DNA from: Phymorhynchus buccinoides
Taxonomy: Eukaryota > Mollusca > Gastropoda > Neogastropoda > Raphitomidae
Assembly: GCA_017654935.2 (NCBI GenBank)
Contig: CM065699.1
Coordinates: 195,432-259,431 of the forward strand
Direction of reading: 5' to 3'
DNA length: 64,000 nucleotides
Shown: positions 45,152-56,218 of the stretch, in pieces
Layout of the letters: each line of letters opens with the position of its first letter
Position numbering within the stretch: the stretch's first letter is position 1
Notes under the pieces: model-generated
The model's database searches: none
What the model was told of the DNA's origin: nothing
The model's input: only the letters and a program-made list of their open reading frames with translations
Position numbers and translations under genes: made by a program

Positions 45152-46262
45152 TGTCTGACGGGGGTTTCTTTCTCGTGTCATAGACAAGTGTGTCTGACGG
45201 GGGTTTCTTTCTCGTGTCATAGACAAGTGTGTCTGACTAGTGGGGTTTTTTTCTCGGTCATAGACAAGTGTGTCTGACGGGGGTTTCTTTCTCGTGTCAT
45301 AGACAAGTGTGTCTGACGGGGGTTTCTTTCTCGTGTCATAGACAAGTGTGTCTGACGGGGGTTTCTTTCTCATGTCATAGACAAGTGTGTCTGACGGGGG
45401 TTTCTTTCTCGTGTCATAGACAAGTGTGTCTGACGGGGGTTTCTTTCTCATGTCATAGACAAGTGTGTCTGACGGGGGTTTCTTTCTCGTGTCATAGACA
45501 AGTGTGTCTGACGGGGGTTTCTTTCTCGTGTCATAGACAAGTGTGTCTGACGGGGGTTTCTTTCTCGTGTCATAGACAAGTGTGTCTGACGGGGGTTTCT
45601 TTCTCGTGTCATAGACAAGTGTGTCTGACGGGGGTTTCTTTCTCGTGTCATAGACAAGTGTGTCTGACGGGGGTTTCTTTCTCGTGTCATAGACAAGTGT
45701 GTCTGACGGGGGTTTCTTTCTCATGTCATAGACAAGTGTGTCCGACGGCGGGTTTCTTATCTCCTGTCATAGACAAGTGGTCTGACGGGGGTTTCTTTTC
45801 TTGTGTCATAGACAAGTGGTCTGACGGGGGTTCTTTCTCGTGTCATATGACAGTGTGTCTGACGGGGGGTTCTTTATAGTGGCAATAGACAAGTGTGTAT
45901 GACGGGGGTTCTTTCTCGTTTCATAGACAAGTGGGTCTGACCGGGGGTTTTATTTTCTATGTCATAGACAAGTGTGTTGACGGGGGTTTTTTCTCGTGTC
46001 TAGACAGTGAGTCTGACGGGGGTTCTTTCCGTGTCATAGAACAAGTGTGTATGACGGGGGTTTCTTTCTCGTGTCATAGACAAGTGTGTCTGACGGGGGT
46101 TTCTTTCTCGTGTCATAGACAAGTGTGTCTGACGGGGGTTTCTTTCTCATGTCATAGACAAGTGTGTCTGACGGGGGTTTCTTTCTCGTGTCATAGACAA
46201 GTGTGTCTGACGGGGGTTTCTTTCTCGTGTCATAGACAAGTGTGTCCGACTAGGGTTTTTTT
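45152..46262. repeat. 39-bp minisatellite, right arm
   Basis: This is the inverted continuation of the central array. One aberrant unit (GACTAGTGGGGTTTTTTTCT) lies at 45234. A run of units with many small indels lies at 45740-46060, with no counterpart in the left arm at the same distance from the centre. Regular units resume until 46240. Confidence 0.93.
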
Positions 46263-46690
46263 TATCGGAGAACTTCCGTTTCCCCCATCACCCCTCGGTG
46301 CCAGGGTGGGGCACCCCACTTTGGGGTCAGACATGGGTTTGATGAGCTATGCGCTATGCGGCTCCTTTGACTATATTTGATGTTTGCTGTTTAATTGTTG
46401 GTCTGTGTTGATAAAAGGCGCATTTGCCGAAATATCCAGTATTTTTGTTTTGTTTCTTGTGAATAAAAATAACGTCACTTTGCACTTGTGTACTTGTTTG
46501 TTTGTTGCATGTTTGTATAGTATTGTTTAGTTCAGTGTTGCTCTTTCTGTTGATACCAAACTCTTTATTGTTAGTGTTTGTTTAGCTATCAGATGAAAAA
46601 TCAGAAAAGTGCTGAACTGCGCCATCTACACGGAACAGGAGCTAGCTGTGGGTGCATGGTGCTCAAAGCTAATGGCGGCATTGTGTTCAT
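46263..46690. other. Low-copy spacer (right arm)
   Basis: Mirror of 43611-44029 with small indels. No gene is recognised. Confidence 0.5.
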
Positions 46691-47960
46691 AAACAGCTTT
46701 CAACAGCCGGTTATACAGTAGACTGAGAGAGACTGGTGAACCGTTGTGTTCATAAACAGCTTTTAAGCCGGTTGTACAGTAGACTGAGAGAGACTTTGGT
46801 GAACCGTTGTGTTAATAAACATCTTTCAAGCCGGTTGTACAGTAGACTGAGAGAGACTTTGGTGAACCGTTGTGTTAATAAACATCTTTCAAGCCGGTTG
46901 TACAGTAGACTGAGAGAGACTTTGGTGAACCGTTGTGTTAATAAACATCTTTCAAGCCGGTTGTACAGTAGACTGAGAGAGACTTTGGTGAACCGTTGTG
47001 TTTATAAACAGCTTTCAAGCCGGTTGTACAGTAGACTGAGAGAGACTTTGGTGAACCGTTGTGTTTATAAACAACTTTCAAGCCGGTTGTACAGTAGACT
47101 GAGAGAGACTTTGGTGAACTGTTGTGTTAATAAACAACTTTCAAGCCGGTTGTACAGTAGACTGAGAGAGACTTTGGTGAACCGTTGTGTTAATAAACAT
47201 CTTTCAAGCCGGTTGTACAGTAGACTGAGAGAGACTTTGGTGAACCGTTGTGTTAATAAACATCTTTCAAGCCGGTTGTACAGTAGACTGAGAGAGACTT
47301 TGGTGAACTGTTGTGTTAATAATAAAAGAGTTTTACAAGGCTCGTTTGTACAGTTAGACGAGATGAGAGACTTTGGAGGTAACCGTTGATGTTGATAAAT
47401 CATCTTTCAAGCCGGTTGTGAAGTTAGACTGAGAGAGACCTTTGGTGAACCAGTATGGAAAGTGGGTTAATTAACAACTTTCTTCTCACTTGGAAAGCAC
47501 TCTCCTGACTCACACCTCTTGCCACAGAGCCGAAGTCGAGCTTTAATTGTACAGTAGACTGATGAGATACTTTGGCGAAATGTTGTGTTAATAAACATTA
47601 CTTTCAAGCCGGTTGTACAGTAGACTGAGATAGACTTTGGTGAACCGTTGTGTTTATAAACAGCTTTCAAGCCGGTTGTACAGTAGACTGAGAGAGACTT
47701 TGGTGAACCGTTGTGTTAATAAACAACTTTCAAGCCGGTTGTACAGTAGACTGAGAGAGACTTTGGTGAACCGTTGTGTTAATAAACATCTTTCAAGCCG
47801 GTTGTACAGTAGACTGAGAGAGACTTTGGTGAACCGTTGTGTTAATTAACAACTTTCTTCTCACTTGGAAAACCCTCTCTGACTCACACCATGCCCACAG
47901 AGCAAGTCGGTTGTACAGTAGACTGAGAGAGACTTTGGTGAACCGTTGTGTTAATAAACT
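46691..47960. repeat. 63-bp minisatellite (right arm)
   Basis: Mirror of 42311-43610. The units at 47320-47620 carry many small insertions and deletions and foreign linker pieces, unlike the clean copies on both sides. Confidence 0.92.
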
Positions 47961-48014
47961 TTCGCTTTCTTCTCACATGGAAAGCCCTCTCTGACTCACA
48001 CCATGCCCACAGAG

Positions 48015-48366
48015 CAAGCCAAAGGTTGTGAACACCTTCTGTTAACAAAGTTTGCCATCACAACAGAACATGCAATAGAATAATGTTGTGAACACCTTCT
48101 GTTAACAAAGTTTGCCATCACAACAGAACATGCAATAGAAAAAGGTTGTGAACACCTTCTGTTAACAAAGTTTGCCATCACAACAGAACATGCAATAGAT
48201 AATGTTGTGAACACCTTCTGTTAACAAAGTTTGCCATCCCCACAAAACATGCAATAGAAAAAGGTTGTGAACACCTTCTGTTAACAAAGTTTGCCAGCAC
48301 AACGTTGTGAACACCTTCTGTTAACAAAGTTTGCCATCACAACAGAACATGCAATAGAAAAAGGTT
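48015..48366. repeat. About 60-bp minisatellite (right arm)
   Basis: Mirror of 41965-42310. TTGTGAACACCTTCTGTTAA and CAAAGTTTGCCATCACAACA recur about every 60 bp, with one shortened copy near 48295. Confidence 0.9.
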
Positions 48367-50008
48367 TTGTGTGATGTGTTGGTGTGAAAGGATGATGAAT
48401 GATTGTGATTATGATGATGATGACAATGATGATGACAACTTGCTAACGGAGGAGCTGCCATGGGCTATGGCATGCCGAGCATGATGGGCTGGGGCATGAT
48501 GATGATGATGATGATGATGTTGATGATTATGATGATGGTAATGATGATGATGACAATGAATGATGCATGATGATAATGATGGTGGTGATGATGATGACAA
48601 ATGAATGATGATGATAATAATGATGAATGATGATGCAAGATTGATGATGCCAATGATGAGGATGATAATTATGATAGATGATGATGATGATGATTAATGT
48701 TTTGATGATGATGATGATGATGGTGTGATGATGGATGATGATGACCATGATGATGCTGATGATGATGATACTGATGACCGATGATGATGATGATGTTATT
48801 GATGATGATGATGATGATGGTGATGACAATGATGATGATGATGACAATGAAATGATGATGATGATGACAATGATGATGATTGATGATGATGATGAAGATG
48901 AATATGATGATGGTGATGATGAATATGATGACAATGATGATGAAAATGATGATGATGATGTTGATACTGATGACGATGATGATGATGATGAATGATGCAT
49001 GATGAAATGATGATGATGATGATGATGATGATGACAACGACGACGAATATGATGATGATCATGATGACAATGATGACAATGATGATGCTGATGTTTGTCC
49101 ACAGGTCTTATTGAGGAGCTGCCATGGGCTGTGGGCATGTTCGAGGATGAAATTGGGGGGGGAGGCATTGAATATGATGGTGATGATGATGATGATGATG
49201 AGGTGATGATGGCGGTGATGTGGATGATGGTGATGATGATGATGATGATGAAGGTGATGATGATGATGATGATGATAATTTTGATGATGATGATGACAAT
49301 GAATGATGATGATGATGACGAGTGACGCTGATGATGTGTCCACAGGTCTCCATGGTGGAGTTGCCATGGGCTGTGGCATGTCGAGGATGATGGGGGGAGG
49401 CCATGATGATGATTGTGAGGATGATGATGATGATGATGACAATGATGGTGATTGATGATGATGACGATGATGATGTGTCCACAGGTCTCATTGGAGGAGC
49501 TGCCAGGGGCTGTGGCATGTCGAGGATGCTGGGGGGAGGCATGGATGATTGATGGTGATGATGATGAAAACGACGAATGATGACGATGATGGCGGTGAAT
49601 GATGGCGGTGATGGTGATGATGTGATGATGATGGAGGTGGATGATGATACTGGTGTGATGATGACAGTGATGTGTGATTATGATGCTGAGATGGTGATGA
49701 TGATACTGATGATGATGGCGATGATGATAATGATGACGATGATGATGATGGCGATGGCGTGATGATGACGATGATGATGACGATGATGAGATGATAATCA
49801 CGATGATGATGATGTCCACAGGTTTCTCATTGGAGGAGCTGCCATGGGCTATGGCATGTCGAGGATGATGGGTGGGAGGCATGATGATGATGGTGATGAT
49901 GATGCTGGTGATGATGGCAGTGATGATGTTGACGATGATGATGATGATGATGATGCTGTGATGATGATGATGACGATGATGACGATGATGATGATGATGT
50001 GTCCACAG
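48367..50008 (+). repeat. Gene A exon-like copies in (ATG)n microsatellite, right arm
   Basis: Exon-like copies begin after acceptor-like sites at 49105, 49346, 49485 and 49822. Each is preceded by (TG)TCCACAG and followed by GTCT(C)...GGAGCTGCCATGGGCT. A further copy without acceptor lies at about 48443-48510. They code for drifted versions of GLIGGAAMGYGMSRM. Examples of damage are GARGCGMSRM in the 49485 copy and an extra T after the acceptor in the 49822 copy. Between them lies imperfect (GAT/ATG)n. Confidence 0.65.
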
Positions 50009-50229
50009 GTCTCATTGGAGGAGCTGCCATGGGCTATGGCATGTCGAGGATGATGGGAGGAGGCATGATGGGTGGAGGCATGATGGGAGGAGGCATGATG
50101 GGAGGAGGCATGATGGGTGGAGGCATGATGGGAGGAGGCATGATGGGCTGGGGCATGGGTGGCAGTTGGAGCTCCCTCAGCAGCTTTGGAAGTTGCGGAA
50201 GTTTTGGAAGCTTTGGAAGTTTCGGTTAG
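50009..50229 (+). CDS. Gene A terminal exon, right-arm copy
   Basis: This 221-bp exon follows TGTCCACAG (50001-50008) and ends at TAG 50227-50229. It is the same length as the left-arm copy. The peptide contains GLIGGAAMGYGMSRM, then six MMGGG repeats, then MMGWGMGGSWSSLSSFGS and a CGSFGSFGSFG end. No ATG start precedes it in frame, consistent with a 3' exon rather than a single-exon gene. Retention of exon length, frame, stop and paralogue similarity in a region where most DNA is tandem repeat argues for a real coding exon. A fossil exon is the alternative. Confidence 0.52.
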
Positions 50230-50425
50230 ACTGACATCCGTCTTCTATCGCTCTCACGAAACAACGGAAGGTTTTGGACATTGTGAACCGACATCCATCT
50301 CTTGTTTTTTTTTGCAAACTGCACAAGTGTCAGACATTTTTTATTTTATTTTTTTTGCTGTCCCATCTTCTGGGCCATACAGTGGCGTTGCTCCCACGCC
50401 GCTCATTCCGAATCCCAACTCGCAG
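50230..50425. other. 3' flank of gene A (right arm)
   Basis: Low-copy sequence with T-rich runs near 50306 and 50338. No AATAAA is visible on the gene strand. Confidence 0.4.
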
Positions 50426-50821
50426 CCACACATCTTCTCCTTTCTGATATTGTGCTGCAGACATCTCCTTTCTGATATTGTGCTGCACACATCTTCTCCT
50501 TTCTGATATTGTGCTGCAGACATCTCCTTTCTGATATTGTGCTGCACACATCTCCTTTCTGATATTGTGCTGCACACATCTTCTCCTTTCTGATATTGTG
50601 CTGCACACATCTCCTTTCTGATATTGTGCTGCACACATCTTCTCCTTTCTGATATTGTGCTGCACACATCTTCTCCTTTCTGATATTGTGCTGCACACAT
50701 CTTCTCCTTTCTGATATTGTGCTGCACACATCTCCTTTCTGATATTGTGCTGCACACATCTCCTTTCTGATATTGTGCTGCACACATCTTCTCCTTTCTG
50801 ATATTGTGCTTCAGGGTATCG

Positions 50822-52058
50822 GGACAAGCACTCCCCGGACAAGTACCCTCGGACAGTCACCCCCTGGACAAGTACACCCCAGACAAGTACCCCCCGGAAA
50901 ACATATATAGTGAAATAAAAAAGTGCTTATTATTGTTTATTATTATTAAAACCATATAAAACTGCTCACTGAAAATGAGTAGCAATCCTCGAGACATCCT
51001 TGGACTGGTTTTGTGATGGAACATTCAAGGTTGTACCAGGTGTCTTCTACCAGCTCTTTACCATTCACGCACTCACCAACAACCACATGGTTCCCTGTGT
51101 CTACGCTCTCCTACGCAACAAGCAGCAAGTGACGTATGTTACACTTCTACGCTACGTGAACTTCGTAGACTTAACCCAGATCTACAACCACGATCCATCA
51201 TAATAGACTTTGAATTAGCTTCCATGAATGCACTGGCCGAGGTTTTCCCTAATGCAACCATACAAGGTTGCTTCTACCATCTCTCACAAGCTGTCTACCG
51301 CAAAATCCAGAGTGTTGGACTGCAGGAACTGTACCACACCAATGCCGACCTTAGCCTCAAGATCCGCATGATGACTGCTCTTGGTTTCGTCACACTGGAC
51401 GATGTGGTAGAGTCATTTGATGACCTGACTGACTCTATGCCTGATGAAGCTGTACCTGGTGTGGACTATCTTGAGGACACATACATTGGTCGACAGCTGC
51501 GCTGTGGTCGACGAGCACCCCCCTTCGCTCATGCCATGTGGAACGCCCGAGACAGAGTGCAGGAAGGACTTCCTCGCACCAACAATCACGTGGAAGGCTG
51601 GCATCGCCGTATGCAGTCTAATGTGGGAGCCTACCATCCTAGTATTTGTAATTTTGTGGATGTATTGCGACGTGAGCAATCCCTCAACGAAGTCATTATG
51701 ACCCAGATACATGTACTAGCTGGACAAGCGGCTCCACCACAACGCGGCAAATACAAGGCCATCACCGAGCGCTTAGTTAGAGTTGTGGCCGACTATGGCA
51801 ACCGCCCTATCTTGGACTTTCTACGAGGTATTGCACACAACATACAGATGTAGATTATATGAAGAACATTTTGCCTTGTATGTAATTGCCTGGTATGTAA
51901 TTGCCTTGTATATAGAAATTAGTCCATAAAATTTAAAATAAAATATTTTAATAATACACACCTTTTTTATTTTTCACTATATATATATATGTTTTCCGGG
52001 GGGTACTTGTCCTAGGGGGGTAGTTGTCCAGGGGGTGACTGTCCGGGGGTACTTGTCC
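50822..52058 (+). mobile_element. MULE DNA transposon remnant (right arm)
   Basis: About 1.24 kb with inverted ends GGACAAGCACTCCCCGGACA... and, at the right, ...GGGGGTACTTGTCC. Both ends are multi-module GGACAAGTACCCC arrays, followed inward by GGAAAACATATATA. It is inserted in the same place as in the left arm, so the insertion predates the inverted duplication or the two arms are alleles. Confidence 0.78.
51000..51853 (+). pseudogene. MULE transposase pseudogene (right arm)
   Basis: The first frame (51000-51203) reads WFCDGTFKVVPGVFYQLFTI. After a frameshift near 51140-51160 the second frame reads REL(R)RLNPDLQPRSIIIDFE and continues to TAG at 51851-51853, ending LDFLRGIAHNIQM. It keeps CFYHLSQAVYRKIQ and NNHVEGWHRRMQS. 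It shares the main frameshift with the left-arm copy but lacks the left copy's extra 2-bp insertion near the C-terminus. Confidence 0.8.
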
Positions 52059-52318
52059 TAGAACCGTGCTGCAGACATCTTCTCCTTCTGATATTGTGCT
52101 GCACACATCTTCTCCTTTCTGATATTGTGCTGCACACATCTCCTTTCTGATATTGTGCTGCAGACAAGTCATCTCCTTTCTGATATTGTGCTGCACACAT
52201 CTTCTCCTTTCTGATATTGTGCTGCACACATCTTCTCCTTTCTGATATTGTGCTGCACACATCTTCTCCTTTCTGATATTGTGCTGCACACATCTTCTCC
52301 TTTCTGATATTGTGCTCA

Positions 52319-52530
52319 TCATTCGGAGACCAGCAGTGTTGTGTGTGGATTCAGTTGATCTGGTGACGAAGACTGCTCTGATCATGATCATGGTGAATAG
52401 TGGTGTGTTAGGGTTCTTCACTTATAAGTAATATTCTTCTTGTGATGACGTTTTATTGTAGTGATGATGAATATTGTCTACTCTGCTATCTCCTCAAATA
52501 TATGTGATAGGAAATCATTTGGTGAAGTTC
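52319..52530. other. Spacer (right arm)
   Basis: Mirror of 37811-38036. Nothing is recognised. Confidence 0.4.
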
Positions 52531-53021
52531 TGCTTTTGAGGATGAGGATGAGGATGAATAGGAACATGTTTAGCGTGTGCTGCTTCAGTTCTAACTTCCT
52601 TGTATTGTTGATGGCTGTGTTAACCCCTTTTGAGGTTGAGGATGAGGATGAGGATGAATAGGAACATGTTTAGCGTGTGCTGCTTCAGTTCTAACTTCCT
52701 TGTATTGTTGATGGCTGTGTTAACCCCTTTTGAGGTTGAGGATGAGGATGAGGATGAATAGGAACATGTTTAGCGTGTGCTGCTTCAGTTCTAACTTCCT
52801 TGTATTGTTGATGGCTGTGTTAACCCCTTTTGAGGTTGAGGATGAGGATGAGGATGAATAGGAACATGTTTAGCGTGTGCTGCTTCAGTTCTAACTTCCT
52901 TGTATTGTTGATGGCTGTGTTAACCCCTTTTGAGGTTGAGGATGAGGATGAATAGGAACATGTTTAGCGTGTGCTGCTTCAGTTCTAACTTCCTTGTATT
53001 GTTGATGGCTGTGTTAACCCC
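52531..53021. repeat. 94-100-bp minisatellite, five copies (right arm)
   Basis: Mirror of 37327-37810, with TTAACCCCTTTTGAGGTTGA junctions. It ends on the TTAACCCC of the MITE. Confidence 0.9.
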
Positions 53022-53248
53022 TTGACTGCCATATAGCGTATCACCTATCACGTACTGACTTGATGACATCACTGATGACTCATCAGATGAAGAGGAATAA
53101 CTATGATATGCTGCCTTTTGCTCTAACACAGTCAAGAGAGTTATATCCCCAGACCATTTTGCCAGATTGGCTCTATCAGTTGTCTTTTTCATGGCCTCAT
53201 TTGCCCAATGAATTGTTCTTTAATTTTCTCTGGCAGTCAAGGAGTTAA
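53014..53248. mobile_element. piggyBac-type MITE (right arm)
   Basis: TTAA at 53014-53017 and 53245-53248 bracket 227 bp, with ends CCCCTTGACTGCCA and TGGCAGTCAAGGAG. It is 4 bp longer than the left-arm copy and differs by several substitutions in the interior (for example around 53075-53125). Confidence 0.8.
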
Positions 53249-53606
53249 AGCTGTGTTAGTGATGATGATGAAGAACCTAGTGAATAGCGTATGTGTCCTG
53301 TGACCTGTCAGCTGTTTGTGTTAAAGCTGTGTTAGTGATGATGATGAAGAACCTAGTGAATAGCGTATGTGTCCTGTGACCTGTCAGCTGTTTGTGTTAA
53401 AGCTGTGTTAGTGATGATGATGAAGAACCTAGTGAATAGCGTATGTGTCCTGTGACCTGTCAGCTGTTTGTGTTAAAGCTGTGTTAGTGATGATGATGAA
53501 GAACCTAGGGAATAGCGTATGTGTCCTGTGACCTGTCAGCTGTTTGTGTTAAAGCTGTGTTAGTGATGATGATGAAGAACCTATTGCCTATTGCCTTGTG
53601 ACCTGT
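53245..53606. repeat. 76-bp minisatellite (right arm)
   Basis: Mirror of 36745-37107. TTAAAGCTGTGTTAGTGATG recurs every 76 bp, with about 4.5 copies. Confidence 0.9.
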
Positions 53607-53699
53607 GACCTGTCAGCTGTTTGTTGATCTGACGTCAGGCTGATTCAGTGGTGTTGTCTGTTGTGTTATCTTTCTGTTGGTTTGGGCTCAAACAGTTGA

Positions 53700-56153
53700 C
53701 TTTATTGGTGTGTTTAACATTAGGTACAGACATTGATGTGATAGGGTTTGATAGCATTGTTCAGGTGTGTTAAACATTACATACAGACATTGATATGATA
53801 GGGTTTGATAGCACTATTCTGGTGTGTTAAACATTACATACAGACATTGATGTGATAGGGTTTGATAGCACTGTTCATTGGTGTGTTAAACATTAGGTAC
53901 AGACATTGATGTGATAGGGTTTGATAGCACTGTTCTGGTGTGTTAAACATTACGTACAGACATTGATGTGATAGGGTTTGATAGCATTGTTCTGGTGTGT
54001 TAAACATTAGGGTTTGATACAGACATTGATGTGATAGGGTTTGATAGCATTGTTCTGGTGTGTTAAACATTACATACAGACATTGATGTGATAGGGTTTG
54101 ATAGCACTGTTCTGGTGTGTTAAACATTAGGTACAGACATTGATGTGATAGGGTTTGATAGCATTGTTCTGGTGTGTTAAACATTAGGTACAGACATTGA
54201 TGTGATAGGGTTTGATAGCACTGTTCTGGTGTGTTAAACATTAGGTACAGACATTGATGTGATAGGGTTTGATAGCACTGTTCTGGTGTGTTAAACATTA
54301 GGTACAGACATTGATGTGATAGGGTTTGATAGCACTGTTCTGGTGTGTTAAACATTAGGTACAGACATTGATGTGATAGGGTTTGATAGCATTGTTCTGG
54401 TGTGTTAAACATTAGGTACAGACATTGATGTGATAGGGTTTGATAGCACTGTTCTGGTGTGTTAAACATTAGGTACAGACATTGATGTGATAGGGTTTGA
54501 TAGCACTGTTCTGGTGTGTTAAACATTAGGTACAGACATTGATGTGATAGGGTTTGATAGCATTGTTCTGGTGTGTTAAACATTAGGTACAGACATTGAT
54601 GTGATAGGGTTTGATAGCATTGTTCTGGTGTGTTAAACATTAGGTACAGACATTGATGTGATAGGGTTTGATAGCACTGTTCTGGTGTGTTAAACATTAG
54701 GTACAGACATTGATGTGATAGGGTTTGATAGCACTGTTCTGGTGTGTTAAACATTAGGTACAGACATTGATGTGATAGGGTTTGATAGCATTGTTCTGGT
54801 GTGTTAAACATTACGTACAGACATTGATGTGATAGGGTTTGATAGCATTGTTCTGGTGTGTTAAACATTAGGTACAGACATTGATGTGATAGGGTTTGAT
54901 AGCACTGTTCTGGTGTGTTAAACATTAGGTACAGACATTGATTGATGTGATAGGGTTTGATAGCATTGTTCTGGTGTGTTAAACATTAGGTACAGACATT
55001 GATGTGATAGGGTTTGATAGCATTGTTCTGGTGTGTTAAACATTAGGTACAGACATTGATGTGATAGGGTTTGATAGCATTGTTCTGGTGTGTTAAACAT
55101 TAGGTACAGACATTGATGTGATAGGGTTTGATAGCATTGTTCTGGTGTGTTAAACATTAGGTACAGACATTGATGTGATAGGGTTTGATAGCACTGTTCT
55201 GGTGTGTTAAACATTAGGTACAGACATTGATGTGATAGGGTTTGATAGCATTGTTCTGGTGTGTTAAACATTTACAGACATTGATATGATAGGGTTTGAT
55301 AGCATTGTTCTGGTGTGTTAAACATTAGGTACAGACATTGATGTGATAGGGTTTGATAGCACTGTTCTGGTGTGTTAAACATTAGGTACAGACATTGATG
55401 TGATAGGGTTTGATAGCATTGTTCTGGTGTGTTAAACATTAGGTACAGACATTGATGTGATAGGGTTTGATAGCACTGTTCTGGTGTGTTAAACATTAGG
55501 TACAGACATTGATTATGATAGGATAGGGTTTGATAGCATTGTTCTGGTGTGATAGCATTGTTCTGGTGTGTTAAACATTACTGACTCATCTACGCCTTTC
55601 GCTCTGCCCTTAAAACTCACTTGTTTCGGACATATTATGATTGATTAGTGTTTGTAGTGTACAGACATTGATGGTGTGTAGCATTGTTCTGGTTGTTAAA
55701 CATTACATGTGTGGTGTGTAAACATTAGGTACAGACATTGATATGGGGGTTGGGTCTTTGATTGCATCTGAAATCTTGTAAAAAATGTTTTACAATTAGT
55801 GTTTGTGTTTAGTGTGTGTGTGTGTGTGTGTTGTGGGGGGGGGGGGGGCGTTTTATTGCAGAAATTGTAAAAAAATGTATTTTGTATGTAGAATGTCTAC
55901 GTCTTGTAAACTTTAAATGCTTGTAAATGAGGTAGAAGGTATTTTTGTTTTTGCAAAATTTGTCTATTATAATTAGTCATGTAATTGGTATGTCGATGGC
56001 AGTATGATTTTATTTCAAGTTGCAGTATTGTATTCAAACTTGATTGAGAATGTGAATGTGGTCTCTATGTTTCTTCTTAGAATGTTCATGTTGTAACTAT
56101 TTTACTTGTATAATTAATTGTGTGCGAGCGTGCGTGTGCGCATGCATGTGTGT

Positions 56154-56218
<65 letters not shown>

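Larger units (their letters stand above)
50426..52318. repeat. 31/28-bp minisatellite split by the MULE (right arm)
   Basis: Blocks 50426-50815 and 52065-52318 of the TCTGATATTGTGCTGCACAC repeat flank the transposon. Mirror of 38037-39930. Confidence 0.92.

Noticed and set aside
44178..46380. Open frames with 13-residue repeats such as RKKPPSDTLVYDT and CLTGVSFSCHRQV on both strands
   Set aside because: This is an artefact of the 39-bp period. Both strands are open at once and no unique coding sequence flanks them.
50009..50080. Loose resemblance of GLIGGAAMGYGMSRM to the hydrophobic Gly/Ala region of prion or Shadoo proteins
   Set aside because: The resemblance is compositional (Gly, Ala, Met, Tyr) and very short. 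No other prion feature is present, so no homology is claimed.
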